Shown piece by piece: positions 50,841-59,025 of a stretch of DNA of 64,000 bases. The stretch comes from a virus: IMG/VR virus record IMGVR_UViG_3300030419_006839, positions 40,852-104,851 of that record, one strand, 5' to 3'. The notes under the pieces were generated by a model. The model ran no database searches and was not told the DNA's origin. It saw only the letters and a program-made list of their open reading frames with translations. The position numbers and the translations under genes were made by a program. Position 1 is the stretch's first letter; the number at the start of each line of letters is the position of its first letter.

Positions 50841-50870
50841 TTGTTATTATTTGCAAATAAACTTAATACT
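50841..50870 (+). promoter_or_regulatory. Sigma70-like promoter
   Basis: TTGTTA, 17 bases, TAATAC, upstream of the 50908 gene. Nearby direct repeats TTGCAAAT may be binding sites. Different from the repeated phage promoter, so possibly read by host RNA polymerase. Confidence 0.5.
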
Positions 50871-50907
50871 AGTTGTAAGTGTTAAGACATTTAATAAAGA
50901 GGTTTTT

Positions 50908-51222
50908 ATGAGTTTTGAAGAAAAAATAGAGTCTTATGAGAAGATTACTAAGAAGTTAGAGAAATATGATAGTCCTGATTTTAATTTGACAAAAGAATTT
51001 TTCAAAGAAATGAATTTTAATTTTAAAGAAGGGTGTGAGATATTTTATTCTAGTGAGTCTGGTGATAAAAAAAACTTAAAACGTGCAGAAAGGAAGTTAG
51101 ATAGAGCGATTAGATCTGCTGAAAAACTAGAGAGTATTTTGTCTAGTCAGCAAAAGAGTTTCAGAAAAACTGTAATCAATTCTAGTAAGGAAAAAGAAAA
51201 ATCTACTGGACAGACTTTTTGA
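50908..51222 (+). CDS. Unknown 104-aa charged helical protein
   Basis: ATG 50908 behind AAAGAGG; a longer frame from 50836 crosses the promoter. Lys/Glu-rich coil, ending in a basic Ser-rich tail. A lone + gene in a - strand area, flanked by its own promoter and terminator. No family recognised. Confidence 0.55.
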   Translation: MSFEEKIESYEKITKKLEKYDSPDFNLTKEFFKEMNFNFKEGCEIFYSSESGDKKNLKRAERKLDRAIRSAEKLESILSSQQKSFRKTVINSSKEKEKSTGQTF

Positions 51223-51228
51223 TAAACT

Positions 51229-51261
51229 AATCATATGTGGGAATAACACCCACATATGATT
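51229..51261. terminator. Convergent hairpin terminator
   Basis: A 13-bp stem (AATCATATGTGGG / CCCACATATGATT) with a 7-base loop, between the ends of convergent genes. T tracts flank both ends weakly. Confidence 0.75.
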
Positions 51262-51737
51262 TAACCTCCCTTCATTATGTTTATCTTCTCTTGATACGTT
51301 AATTTTTCCCACAACTCTTTTTTATCATTTTTATCTTTTTCTTTACCTGAAACAATTTCTATTAGGCTTTTGTTTTTTTCATCCTTTATTGTACTCAGAA
51401 ATTCACATTTATATATCTTTACCTCAGTACGAGAACTTGGTTGTAGGAAAAATAAAGTTGAATCAGTTCTTAATGGGTATTCTGGATGTAAGTAATTGAT
51501 AGTCTTTCCTTTGCTTTTTATATCCACCTCTATAGTCTTTTTAATATTGTTATGTAGCCACTTGTTTTCTATATCAAAACCTACGACCACATTACTCTTG
51601 TAGTTAGATATATTGGACAACTCATTTTCAAGAACACATCTGTTGATTTTAATGATAAAAGTTTTTTTGTATGCATTAACAAACTCATCTAGATCAAATA
51701 GATTAATATTAAATCTATCAGTAAACACGTATTTCAT
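51261..51737 (-). CDS. Unknown 158-aa protein
   Basis: Beta-rich N-terminal half and a Lys-rich helical end. Strong GAAGGAG site before the ATG. No family recognised. Confidence 0.55.
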   Translation of the reverse strand: MKYVFTDRFNINLFDLDEFVNAYKKTFIIKINRCVLENELSNISNYKSNVVVGFDIENKWLHNNIKKTIEVDIKSKGKTINYLHPEYPLRTDSTLFFLQPSSRTEVKIYKCEFLSTIKDEKNKSLIEIVSGKEKDKNDKKELWEKLTYQEKINIMKGG

Positions 51738-51987
51738 TTATTTACACGACTCCTTCATATTAATTTACATAGTAAATAACACAATTATAGATAAAATATT
51801 TACTAAAAACTATGTTATATATATTATTAAAACAAATATTTATAAAAAAAAGTAAATTTAAAACAAACTCTCCTGAAAAGATGGTGCTGTGAAAAAATAT
51901 TTGATTTTGGATATAGGCTTATACGCTTTTTTCTCCGAAATTGTTTTTTACTCTTTTTAGGAGTTGATGTCATAGGAGTACAAGTAA
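51738..51987. other. AT-rich divergent control region
   Basis: About 250 bases with no good gene between divergent genes. It has a 9-bp inverted repeat TAGTAAATA / TATTTACTA (51770-51778, 51797-51805) and TATAAT-like boxes on both strands. Probably holds promoters for the two flanking genes and an operator. Confidence 0.45.
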
Positions 51988-52539
51988 ATGCAAGATAATG
52001 GGTATAGAAAATCATATTTTGAAGGATATTTGTCAGCTTATAATGATCTAATAACTAAAAAAATCAATAGAAAAAAAGTTTCTAAGTTTATAACAGAAAT
52101 GAAAGAATGGTCAGGTGTTGAGTTTGATGTGTCTAGATTAAATAGAATAAAAGAAATGCAAATACCTTCTATAGAAAGATCTAAATCTTATAGAGAAGTG
52201 GATCTTAAACCAGGATTTGTTTATTTTGTAAGAAAAAGAGGTACTGATGAAATTAAGATTGGTCATACAGTTAATATTAAGAGTAGGATGCAAAGTATAA
52301 AGACAGGTGTAACGGGAGAATTAGAATTAATTTTTAAGGAAACCTGGGAGTATAATAATTCTAAAAGTGGATCGTATTGGGCAAAATATTCAGAGAAAAA
52401 TTACCATTCTCTCTTTTCTAGTTATAGAATAAAAAGAGAATGGTTTTTACTGCCAAATATAGATAATTATATTTCTGGATCTTTGTTCAATAAGAAAGAA
52501 TATGTTTCTAGCCTACAAAGTAATGACCCTAGAAGTTAG
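51988..52539 (+). CDS. GIY-YIG-like (T5orf172/MUG113) protein
   Basis: 183 residues; the C-terminal half reads FVYFVRKRGTDEIKIGHTVN, SRMQSIKTGVTGELELIF, then EKNYHSLFSSYRIKREWFLL, the fold of T5orf172-type GIY-YIG proteins. The N-terminal ~70 residues are a basic helical region. Some of these are nucleases or homing-related; this one has its own promoter region and may move independently. The Glu and Arg of the active site are plausible but not certain. Confidence 0.65.
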   Translation: MQDNGYRKSYFEGYLSAYNDLITKKINRKKVSKFITEMKEWSGVEFDVSRLNRIKEMQIPSIERSKSYREVDLKPGFVYFVRKRGTDEIKIGHTVNIKSRMQSIKTGVTGELELIFKETWEYNNSKSGSYWAKYSEKNYHSLFSSYRIKREWFLLPNIDNYISGSLFNKKEYVSSLQSNDPRS

Positions 52540-52543
52540 GGTC
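52525..52543. terminator. Convergent terminator
   Basis: GACCCTA, loop GAAGT, TAGGGTC, over the end of the GIY-YIG-like gene and touching the end of the next - strand gene. Confidence 0.55.
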
Positions 52544-52743
52544 TAACTTGTTATAGAATCAATTATTTTTTGAATGATTTTTTCAGTTAGGGTATCTATA
52601 AACTCATCTGTTTCATCCATTAATTTTTCTAGAACCATTTCAACGACTTTTTCTACTAATTCGTCACCTTGATCCTGAATTTCACTTACAACTTCATCTT
52701 TTAGCTTACCAGCTAAACTACTAGCTAAATCTCCAAATCCCAT
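52543..52743 (-). CDS. Unknown 66-aa amphipathic protein
   Basis: A fully helical, Glu/Asp/Leu/Ile-rich peptide (EMVLEKLMDETDEFIDTL) with strong amphipathic periodicity. TAGGAGGTAA precedes it. It lies directly downstream of the SbcC C-half and may be a partner. No family recognised. Confidence 0.5.
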   Translation of the reverse strand: MGFGDLASSLAGKLKDEVVSEIQDQGDELVEKVVEMVLEKLMDETDEFIDTLTEKIIQKIIDSITS

Positions 52744-52753
52744 TACTTACCTC

Positions 52754-53365
52754 CTATATTGATATAGAAAAATCTTTTTCTTTTTTTACATGTATTACAT
52801 GATCTGCATGTATTTGTATGTCTTGTTTATGAGAAACCATTATGATTTGAATACCCAATCTTTCACAAATTTCGCTAATAAAGCTAGATGCGTTTTCCAG
52901 GTACTCCAAACTAAGAAACTTCAAAGGCTCATCCAAGATTATTATTTTAGATGAATTTTGAAGATGAATAAAAATAATACGAACAACTAAGGAAATTATA
53001 TCGTTTATACCACCTCCTGATGATTTTTGTGGTGAAACTTCAATACCCTCCTCTGTTAAAAACACCTCTACGGCAGGTTGATTCCTGTATGTAGAAATTT
53101 TTATGTTGAAAATTATATCCTTTTCAAATATTTTACTTAAAGCTTCTGTGATTAGTGAGTTGAAGATTGAACAGATTTGACCTCTGTATTTTTCTGAAAC
53201 AGCGATTAAAAAATTCTTTAATTCTTCGTATGTTTTGTCTAAGTTTTCTAATTCGGAAAGGTTTGTTTCATATCGAGTAACTGATTTTGATAACTCACCA
53301 ATCTCTCTTTCATGTAGGTTAACTTCATTCAAGATATTATTGAGTTTAATTTTTAAATTTTTCAT
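52754..53365 (-). CDS. SbcC/Rad50-type ATPase, C-terminal half
   Basis: A 203-residue protein; the frame extends to 53401, but that part is a terminator, so ATG 53365 is chosen even though its site is weak. After ~70 residues of coiled coil come the ABC signature-like segment SSGGGINDIISLVVRI, Walker B KIIILDEPLKFLS and H-loop IIMVSHKQD. These are exactly the parts missing from the + strand N-half at 18769. No CxxC hook is present here. The two would have to associate through their coils and share the ATPase head. Confidence 0.8.
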   Translation of the reverse strand: MKNLKIKLNNILNEVNLHEREIGELSKSVTRYETNLSELENLDKTYEELKNFLIAVSEKYRGQICSIFNSLITEALSKIFEKDIIFNIKISTYRNQPAVEVFLTEEGIEVSPQKSSGGGINDIISLVVRIIFIHLQNSSKIIILDEPLKFLSLEYLENASSFISEICERLGIQIIMVSHKQDIQIHADHVIHVKKEKDFSISI

Positions 53366-53373
53366 ATTGATAT

Positions 53374-53399
53374 AAAAAAAGCCCACCATTTCGGTGGGC
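53374..53399 (-). terminator. Terminator after the SSB-like gene
   Basis: GCCCACC, loop GAAAT, GGTGGGC, then seven T. It sits between the SSB-like gene and the SbcC C-half, so the latter may need its own promoter or read-through. Confidence 0.9.
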
Positions 53400-53412
53400 A
53401 ATTATTAGTTTT

Positions 53413-54291
53413 TTAGAAAGGTGAATCGTCTGATGCTGAATCAGAAGATATTTTATCTTGCATCATCTTCTTCAAATCAGCAGAAACATTATCGAAAGAA
53501 CTAGAGTTGGAATCGTTATTATTAAAACCATTACCATTTTGACTTCCACGATCTTCATGGACACCAGTTAGGTACTCTATTATCTCATCTCTAGTTCTGA
53601 TTCGATAATAATCCTCTAGGTTAATAGAGTTGTTTTTAACTAAGTCAGATTCTTCAGGACTTAGTGGTGATTCGTTTTTACCTGCAATAATTTCAAATTT
53701 CTGACCACCGAATCTATCAGGGTGGTACTTCAACAATAAATCATAACCAGACTTATCATCAGATGGATCTCCTCTATAAGACTCACTTAAAAAGTCTGCA
53801 TTAGGGTCACTTTCAGAAGGAGGAGTTGCCATTTCTACTAACTCATTAAATGGTGATTTCCTAAATCCAATAATACCCATCAATTCCTCTGGTGGTAAGC
53901 TTGACTTCTGTGCCATTCGGTCAATACAATTAATAGACGCTTGAAAAGTAGCTCTAGATGGTGTTGCATCCTTACCCCAAGAAGGAGGAGGCTGTTTAAA
54001 CGAGCAAAAACCTAAATCTGAGTGCTTTTCACCTTTTAGCTGAAGGTCATATACTTCATCAATTGGACACTTTCCATCTATACGAAGTATAGTAGATCCA
54101 CTATAGTCATAATTTATACATGGAATAACAATAGTAACTGATGTTCCCGTTGTCTTCTCAACTTCAATGAAATGTAGTTGTCTTCGTACAATATCTCCTA
54201 CTAGTCTTACTCTTGGATTTTTTTTCCAATCAATAAAGTTTGCCTTTGGTAAACTACCTGTGTTTTCAGCTTTAAGTTGTCCTAATTTCAT
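53413..54291 (-). CDS. Single-stranded DNA-binding protein-like
   Basis: 292 residues. The N-terminal half has an OB-like beta pattern with aromatic and basic residues; the C-terminus is Ser/Asn-rich, then acidic, ending ASDDSPF. This tip resembles the DDIPF-type tail of SSB proteins that recruits partners. It has a strong promoter (P12) and terminator of its own, as expected for a highly expressed SSB. Homology to gp32 is not shown directly. Confidence 0.6.
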   Translation of the reverse strand: MKLGQLKAENTGSLPKANFIDWKKNPRVRLVGDIVRRQLHFIEVEKTTGTSVTIVIPCINYDYSGSTILRIDGKCPIDEVYDLQLKGEKHSDLGFCSFKQPPPSWGKDATPSRATFQASINCIDRMAQKSSLPPEELMGIIGFRKSPFNELVEMATPPSESDPNADFLSESYRGDPSDDKSGYDLLLKYHPDRFGGQKFEIIAGKNESPLSPEESDLVKNNSINLEDYYRIRTRDEIIEYLTGVHEDRGSQNGNGFNNNDSNSSSFDNVSADLKKMMQDKISSDSASDDSPF

Positions 54292-54350
54292 TTTTTCATT
54301 TCTCCATTTAATTTTAATTATTTTTGTTTTTAATTGGCTTAATTGCCTTA

Positions 54351-54387
54351 CAATTTAAATTATCGACTGTTTTTAGTTAACTTTAAT
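54351..54387 (-). promoter_or_regulatory. Phage promoter P12 (- strand), before SSB
   Basis: ATTAAAGTTAACTAAAAACA, then GTCGATAATTTAAATTG. The TATA box is weaker than in P1-P11. It follows directly the end of the structured small RNA. Confidence 0.65.
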
Positions 54388-54396
54388 TTTTTTATT

Positions 54397-54481
54397 AAAA
54401 AAAAAGAAGAGTAGTTTAATTAAGCTATATTGAAGGATGGATACAGCTTTATGTCGGGTAAAGACAAAGAACTACTCTTCT
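54397..54481 (-). ncRNA. Candidate small RNA with three-way junction
   Basis: On the - strand a 12-bp closing stem (AGAAGAGTAGTT / AACTACTCTTCT) encloses two hairpins, CUUUGUC-UUUACCC-GACAUAAAG and AGCUGUAU-10 nt-AUAUAGCU. It ends in eight U, like a terminator. Length about 85 bases. It lies between the portal gene and the SSB promoter. A TATATAG box about 30 bases upstream could serve as its promoter. Confidence 0.6.
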
Positions 54482-54549
54482 ATTAAGGAGTCACACAAAC
54501 AACCAACACACTATATAACGTGATTTATGTTTGTTTATTTACTAAATAT

Positions 54550-56187
54550 TTAACTTTCTTGACTTGTTGAAGCTATTTGATTGATTGATAACTGAATATC
54601 ATCAATTTTGTCTTCTAGGTTATCTAATCTATTTTCAGTTTCCTCTTTAGGAAGTGAATAAGATTTAAACATTGCATCTCTCTCACTCAAACTAGCAGCA
54701 ATAGCATCAGTTAGGTCAGAATCCTCTAGTTCTTCTAAACCAGTAGGTAATCCTGGATTTGGTAATTCTAAGCCATTAGAGCCTATTTTAGAGCCTTTAA
54801 GTGTCATCTTAAGGGGTACATCACCCCACTCGACTTCAGGTAGTCCGAATCTATGTTTTCTAACATAATTTATTGTTAAAACACCTTCCATTAATTGTTG
54901 TCTGTCTAAATCCCATTGTTCTTGTTCATCTAAAGATTTTTCCAATCCCCAATCTAAATATACATCTCTATACCCAAAACCACCTTTGTGTCCAATTTTA
55001 GGGTTTGGTAAAGACCAAATCAATTCAGAATTTAAATGATATGCAAAGGTGGATAACTGAGGAATTAAGGCATCTTTTTCAAACTGTTCTTGTTGTTGTT
55101 CTGAGTTAAGCTTACCTGTGTTGGGTGTTACCATACCTAAAACTAATGGTTGCATGTTAAAAACAGACATTATTTGTTCCAACATCCATTGACTATATTG
55201 CTTAAAAGACATTTCACTTGGAGCTAAACCTACTTTTTCTATTTTAACAGATCCTTCACCCTCTCCAGTAGAGATTAATATAGGTCTATGTGGTTTTCCC
55301 CTTAAGTTGTTATCCCAGAATTTTTGATATTCCTGTAATCTTTCTAGGGATACATTATTAAACAATACAGCTAATCTTGGAGTTGCATCATTACCAAAAA
55401 GTGCTGAATTATAGTTCTCAACTCTTGTTGCATTAACTACAGTTTTTGCTAATGTTTCTATTTTTGAAGTCCCATAAGGTGTTCCAGATCTTGGATTCAT
55501 TACCATATATATAAGTTCGTCTATACCATACCAAACACCACTTAAATGACTTGAGTTTTTCTTTTCTGAATCAGTCATAAATATATTGGTAAACCCTCTA
55601 TCTTGATCATCATAATCATGACCAGAGCTTTGAATGTCAGATTTTTCAAAGTAGCATTTATTGAAATTTATAAAATTCCCAGATTTATCTGTATTTAATA
55701 CAAAACTAGGAGAATGGGCAGCATATATTTCTACAGGCATACCAAATTCATCACGAACTATCTCCAAACAACCTGCATCATAAACTAACATATCTCTGTC
55801 AAGTTTTTGTCGAATTGAACTAAAAGATTCTCTACTTGAGTTTGGATTTATAACTAAGTCTGCTAGTTTTTCAATGTGACGCATTTGTTGATCGCTTGGG
55901 TTTGATGCATCATTGTCTGGAGTTGCAATAGGAACTATTTCTGGTGGGATTAAACTTAATCTAGTTACAATTTTATCAACACATGCACGAATCCATGTAT
56001 TTTTTTCATAAATTAACCTCATCTCATCAAAAGTTAAGTAGTCAACAGTGTTTCTTTCAAGCGAAATCCTTCTTTCTTCTCCAATTTCAACCCTTCGCTT
56101 TCTCTTTTTTATTGCGTTGGTTGTATTTAGTTTTAAAGAGGGTCTTTGCATAGAAAGAATTTTATTTGATTTTGTAAAAGAAATCAT
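54550..56187 (-). CDS. Portal protein
   Basis: 545 residues with the HK97/phage portal pattern: IRACVDKIVTRLSLIPPEIV near residue 65, GTPYGTSKIETLAK near 236, and NMQPLVLGM followed by GKLNSEQQQEQFEKDAL near 345. The C-terminal end is helical with Gln/Glu-rich coils. It forms the dodecameric channel where DNA enters the capsid and docks the terminase, whose genes lie just upstream. A gap of ten bases separates it from the membrane protein before it. Confidence 0.85.
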   Translation of the reverse strand: MISFTKSNKILSMQRPSLKLNTTNAIKKRKRRVEIGEERRISLERNTVDYLTFDEMRLIYEKNTWIRACVDKIVTRLSLIPPEIVPIATPDNDASNPSDQQMRHIEKLADLVINPNSSRESFSSIRQKLDRDMLVYDAGCLEIVRDEFGMPVEIYAAHSPSFVLNTDKSGNFINFNKCYFEKSDIQSSGHDYDDQDRGFTNIFMTDSEKKNSSHLSGVWYGIDELIYMVMNPRSGTPYGTSKIETLAKTVVNATRVENYNSALFGNDATPRLAVLFNNVSLERLQEYQKFWDNNLRGKPHRPILISTGEGEGSVKIEKVGLAPSEMSFKQYSQWMLEQIMSVFNMQPLVLGMVTPNTGKLNSEQQQEQFEKDALIPQLSTFAYHLNSELIWSLPNPKIGHKGGFGYRDVYLDWGLEKSLDEQEQWDLDRQQLMEGVLTINYVRKHRFGLPEVEWGDVPLKMTLKGSKIGSNGLELPNPGLPTGLEELEDSDLTDAIAASLSERDAMFKSYSLPKEETENRLDNLEDKIDDIQLSINQIASTSQES

Positions 56188-56197
56188 ATTATTCCTC

Positions 56198-56566
56198 CTA
56201 ATCGTCTTCTTCTAAGTTTTCTATTTCAGGTTGAAGTAAAATTCGATCATTAATAAAAGCAGAGAAAAGACTTATCAGAAGTAAGTTTAAAGAAGAAAGA
56301 TAAGAATCTTCATATGCTTTGAATGCAGATAATAATAAACAAGAGATAAATATTATCGCAGTTAAAAATTTTAAATAAATATCTAAATCTAAAGTTATAA
56401 AATATCGTACAAAGTTGTAAACTTTTCTAAAAATTGATTTAATAAATCTAATTATACCTTCTACAATTAAAACTTGAAAGTTAAATATTTCTTCTAGTAT
56501 TTCTCCAGAGTATTTAATAAAGTTCACTAAGATAGCCAAAATAACCACCGTCCTTTGGTTTAGCAT
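56198..56566 (-). CDS. Unknown membrane protein (122 aa)
   Basis: Several hydrophobic segments (VVILAILVNFIKYSG, LKFLTAIIFISCLLLSAF, SLNLLLISLFSAFI), acidic end. It overlaps the terminase nuclease gene by 53 bases; a shorter start would reduce this. A membrane protein between terminase and portal genes is unusual. Function unknown. Confidence 0.5.
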   Translation of the reverse strand: MLNQRTVVILAILVNFIKYSGEILEEIFNFQVLIVEGIIRFIKSIFRKVYNFVRYFITLDLDIYLKFLTAIIFISCLLLSAFKAYEDSYLSSLNLLLISLFSAFINDRILLQPEIENLEEDD

Positions 56567-57512
56567 TTGTTTTTATTGTATATATAACACCAGCAATAGC
56601 TTGAATTAAATCATGACTACCACCTGGAGGGTGGTCATATTTGTTTCCAACTCTTTCTAGTTGTCTTAACTCTTTGTGTGGTAGGTTAACTTCACCTTCA
56701 GGTGTTTTAACATTTAATGGATACATATTTATTCTTTTTTCATAAATAGCTTTAATCAACTCATCAAAAGGTTCAGTTGTTCTATCTATAGATAAGGTAT
56801 CGGCATCCATTCCTACAGCTTTCATGTTTTGTATAAAGTCTGCTGATTGGTAACCATCTAAAGTTACCCTATGTATATTATATCCTCTTTTGATTACATC
56901 AAAAATTATTTGTCTAATTGCTATTAATTGAACTGGACTTTCTTTATAACCTTTAAATGATGCTAGTAAATCAAAGGAGACTATTGGTTCTTTTATTTTT
57001 CTCACTCTATTTTGTGCATCTCTTTGTTCTTTTTCTACCCAATCTTCTGCATGACCTACAGCCAAACCTAGTCGATCTTGAGTTAATCCTATATCAACGT
57101 GGCAATATCTTCGTATGTGATCTTGACAAATAAAATCATCTCTAAAAACGGTATTAACTACTTCACCATTTGGTTGTAGGAACGGATTTTTTATAATTGG
57201 ATGTTTAAAATCTTTTAGTTTTTCAAAAGATTTTTCAATAAACTCTGAGTGTTCAATAGCAGGAGCGACTGCATCAATTGGATTAGCACCAAAATCTCTC
57301 GTAGCTAATGCAGGGTTTCTTAGAAACTCATCCATATAACTTTCTATTGTTTGGGTATCTCTCATTCTCCAAGTAGGTGCTTGTATTGCAAGAGATTTGT
57401 CAAATTTAAACATTCTGACATCATAATCGTACTTTTCTTTGACAAAATCTGGATTTAAAGAGGTTCTACTACTATAGTCTTGCTCTAAAGAGAAAATTGA
57501 TTCATCACTCAT
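56514..57512 (-). CDS. Terminase large subunit, nuclease half
   Basis: 332 residues. It begins with a region typical of the inter-domain part of large terminases (KSLAIQAPTWRM, then LRNPALATRDFGANP). The RNase H-like nuclease follows, with Asp ligands in HVDIGLTQDR (D140), TLDGYQ (D219) and GGSHDLIQAIAG (D301). There is no Walker A or B. It cuts concatemeric DNA for packaging. The ATPase half is a separate gene at 58231-59025, with two small genes between. Confidence 0.85.
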   Translation of the reverse strand: MSDESIFSLEQDYSSRTSLNPDFVKEKYDYDVRMFKFDKSLAIQAPTWRMRDTQTIESYMDEFLRNPALATRDFGANPIDAVAPAIEHSEFIEKSFEKLKDFKHPIIKNPFLQPNGEVVNTVFRDDFICQDHIRRYCHVDIGLTQDRLGLAVGHAEDWVEKEQRDAQNRVRKIKEPIVSFDLLASFKGYKESPVQLIAIRQIIFDVIKRGYNIHRVTLDGYQSADFIQNMKAVGMDADTLSIDRTTEPFDELIKAIYEKRINMYPLNVKTPEGEVNLPHKELRQLERVGNKYDHPPGGSHDLIQAIAGVIYTIKTNAKPKDGGYFGYLSELY

Positions 57513-57868
57513 TTAAAAATACCAAAAAGAAATGAGAAAAATCCTTTCTTTTTCTCTTTTTCTATTATTTTTTCTGCTACTTTTTCAGAATCTATCTTAT
57601 ATTCTGAATTTTGTACACGTTCCCTTAAATCCTTCAGTTGTTGTTCTCTATCTGGATCAATTTCATTCTGTTTTTGTATGAAATCTAGGTTTTCCATTTC
57701 TTTTTTTTCGTTTTCACCTGAAAATTCAAAAATAGCTTTAACAATTTCTATTTCTTCATTTGTAAGGCTTTCTAGGTGACTTTTTAATACAAAATCTGTT
57801 CCTTTAGAGATTTCTATTAAATGTTTTGAATTTGTACCCAATTCTTTTGCTAACTCGTAAACTCTCAT
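57509..57868 (-). CDS. IF2-N-like domain protein within the split terminase
   Basis: 119 residues. Begins VYELAKELGTNSKHLIEISK, the short helical pattern of the N-terminal domain of translation initiation factor IF-2, then a charged coil and a basic C-terminus (KKGFFSFLFGIFK). It overlaps the nuclease half by 4 bases. The domain binds partners in IF-2; here it might help assemble the terminase. Confidence 0.5.
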   Translation of the reverse strand: MRVYELAKELGTNSKHLIEISKGTDFVLKSHLESLTNEEIEIVKAIFEFSGENEKKEMENLDFIQKQNEIDPDREQQLKDLRERVQNSEYKIDSEKVAEKIIEKEKKKGFFSFLFGIFK

Positions 57869-57877
57869 TACAACCTC

Positions 57878-58225
57878 CTAAAAGTCGTGCAAATAAATAG
57901 AATTTATTCTTTTTTCTCTTTTTTCTTTACGTAATTTATTTTGTCTTTTCTTGTATTTTTTCAAATCTTTTTTGTGTTCTTCTTTGAAGTCTGAAGCGAA
58001 ACCAACAACCCTATATATTTTTAACATAATAGCAAAAACGGCTACGGCACTTGTTCCACCAACGCTCATTGCAATACTTTCACCAATCTCAGGAAATTCA
58101 TTAAATATAGGAGCAAGTAGTCCCAAAATACCACCTAAACTTGCAAATTTAGACCATGTGGTATCATGAACCCTATCTATTCTCTTATCATACTCCTCAT
58201 CTATTAATTCCTCTTGGTCTTTCAT
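57878..58225 (-). CDS. Membrane protein within the split terminase
   Basis: 115 residues from ATG 58225 (a TTG at 58240 overlaps the ATPase gene). Two hydrophobic segments (FASLGGILGLLAPIF, GGTSAVAVFAIMLKIY) and a basic C-terminus (KRQNKLRKEKREKRIN). A membrane-bound packaging accessory is possible; otherwise unknown. Confidence 0.55.
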   Translation of the reverse strand: MKDQEELIDEEYDKRIDRVHDTTWSKFASLGGILGLLAPIFNEFPEIGESIAMSVGGTSAVAVFAIMLKIYRVVGFASDFKEEHKKDLKKYKKRQNKLRKEKREKRINSIYLHDF

Positions 58226-58230
58226 TGCTA

Positions 58231-59025
58231 TTATTCCCAAAAATCTCTTCTATTACCACTAATTGCTATTTCTCTCATTTTCCTTACCGCAAAAGAATCT
58301 GTAGATTTTGGACTAGTTATAACTATTATTTTATAGTGATCTGGAAACCTTGTCTTACAACTACCTAAGAGTGAATTGTATATCTCATTTGCTGCGGATT
58401 TGTTCATATTATCTACAAACCAATCTGCTTCATCGAGTATTCCTTGTTTTGTATTATAACCCAACCAAGCAGTTGATTTTGAATGACCACAAACTCCAAT
58501 TATGTTTTTGGGAAAAATTATTCTATCTTTTGTATCAATATAGTATGGAACCCTGTGTCCATCTAAACTAGATAGTTCAAAAGCACTTTCCACTTCAAAA
58601 AAACACTTTGAATGTTTTAACTTTTCTCTAAGGTCAGTAAAAACTACATCCCTGGCTTGGTGTTGGTTTGTTGCCATATTTAAAAAATAAATGTGAGTTC
58701 CTACCGCTAAACTACTATATCTTTGTGGGTTTTTTAACATTGCAGTTTGCCAGATACCTCTACACTGATAAATAGATGAGTTAAAACTCTTTCCAGAACC
58801 TTTTCCTAGTACCAACCAAGCTTCTCTAACTTCAGGATCATCTACGTGCTTTAATAGACTTAAATTAGCATCTGAAATATCTAGAGATAAGTCCATATAG
58901 TCTTCACTCAGTATAAATTCCTCCATATCGACATTTTTTGTTTCATAATCACCATCAGATTGTGAAACTTCTATCCTTTTTTTTAATTCATCAGCAAAAT
59001 TTCCTAATAAAGATCCAGAATTCAT
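58231..59025 (-). CDS. Terminase large subunit, ATPase half
   Basis: 264 residues. Walker A (LVLGKGSGKSF, residues 71-81), Walker B (GILDEADWF, D198/E199) and coupling motif (VITSPKS) are in order, as in large terminase motors. The protein ends about 20 residues after the coupling motif (NRRDFWE), where a full-length terminase would continue into the nuclease. It powers DNA translocation. It overlaps the preceding zinc-ribbon gene by 4 bases. Confidence 0.88.
   Translation of the reverse strand: MNSGSLLGNFADELKKRIEVSQSDGDYETKNVDMEEFILSEDYMDLSLDISDANLSLLKHVDDPEVREAWLVLGKGSGKSFNSSIYQCRGIWQTAMLKNPQRYSSLAVGTHIYFLNMATNQHQARDVVFTDLREKLKHSKCFFEVESAFELSSLDGHRVPYYIDTKDRIIFPKNIIGVCGHSKSTAWLGYNTKQGILDEADWFVDNMNKSAANEIYNSLLGSCKTRFPDHYKIIVITSPKSTDSFAVRKMREIAISGNRRDFWE

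Noticed and set aside
54397-54481. phi29-like packaging RNA
   Set aside because: Shape and place are suggestive, but the two loops are not complementary and the RNA is shorter than known packaging RNAs; kept only as a small structured RNA.
56514-59025. Terminase halves rejoined by trans-splicing inteins
   Set aside because: Neither half carries an intein fragment at its broken end, and the intein-like ORF is free-standing without extein or splice residues.
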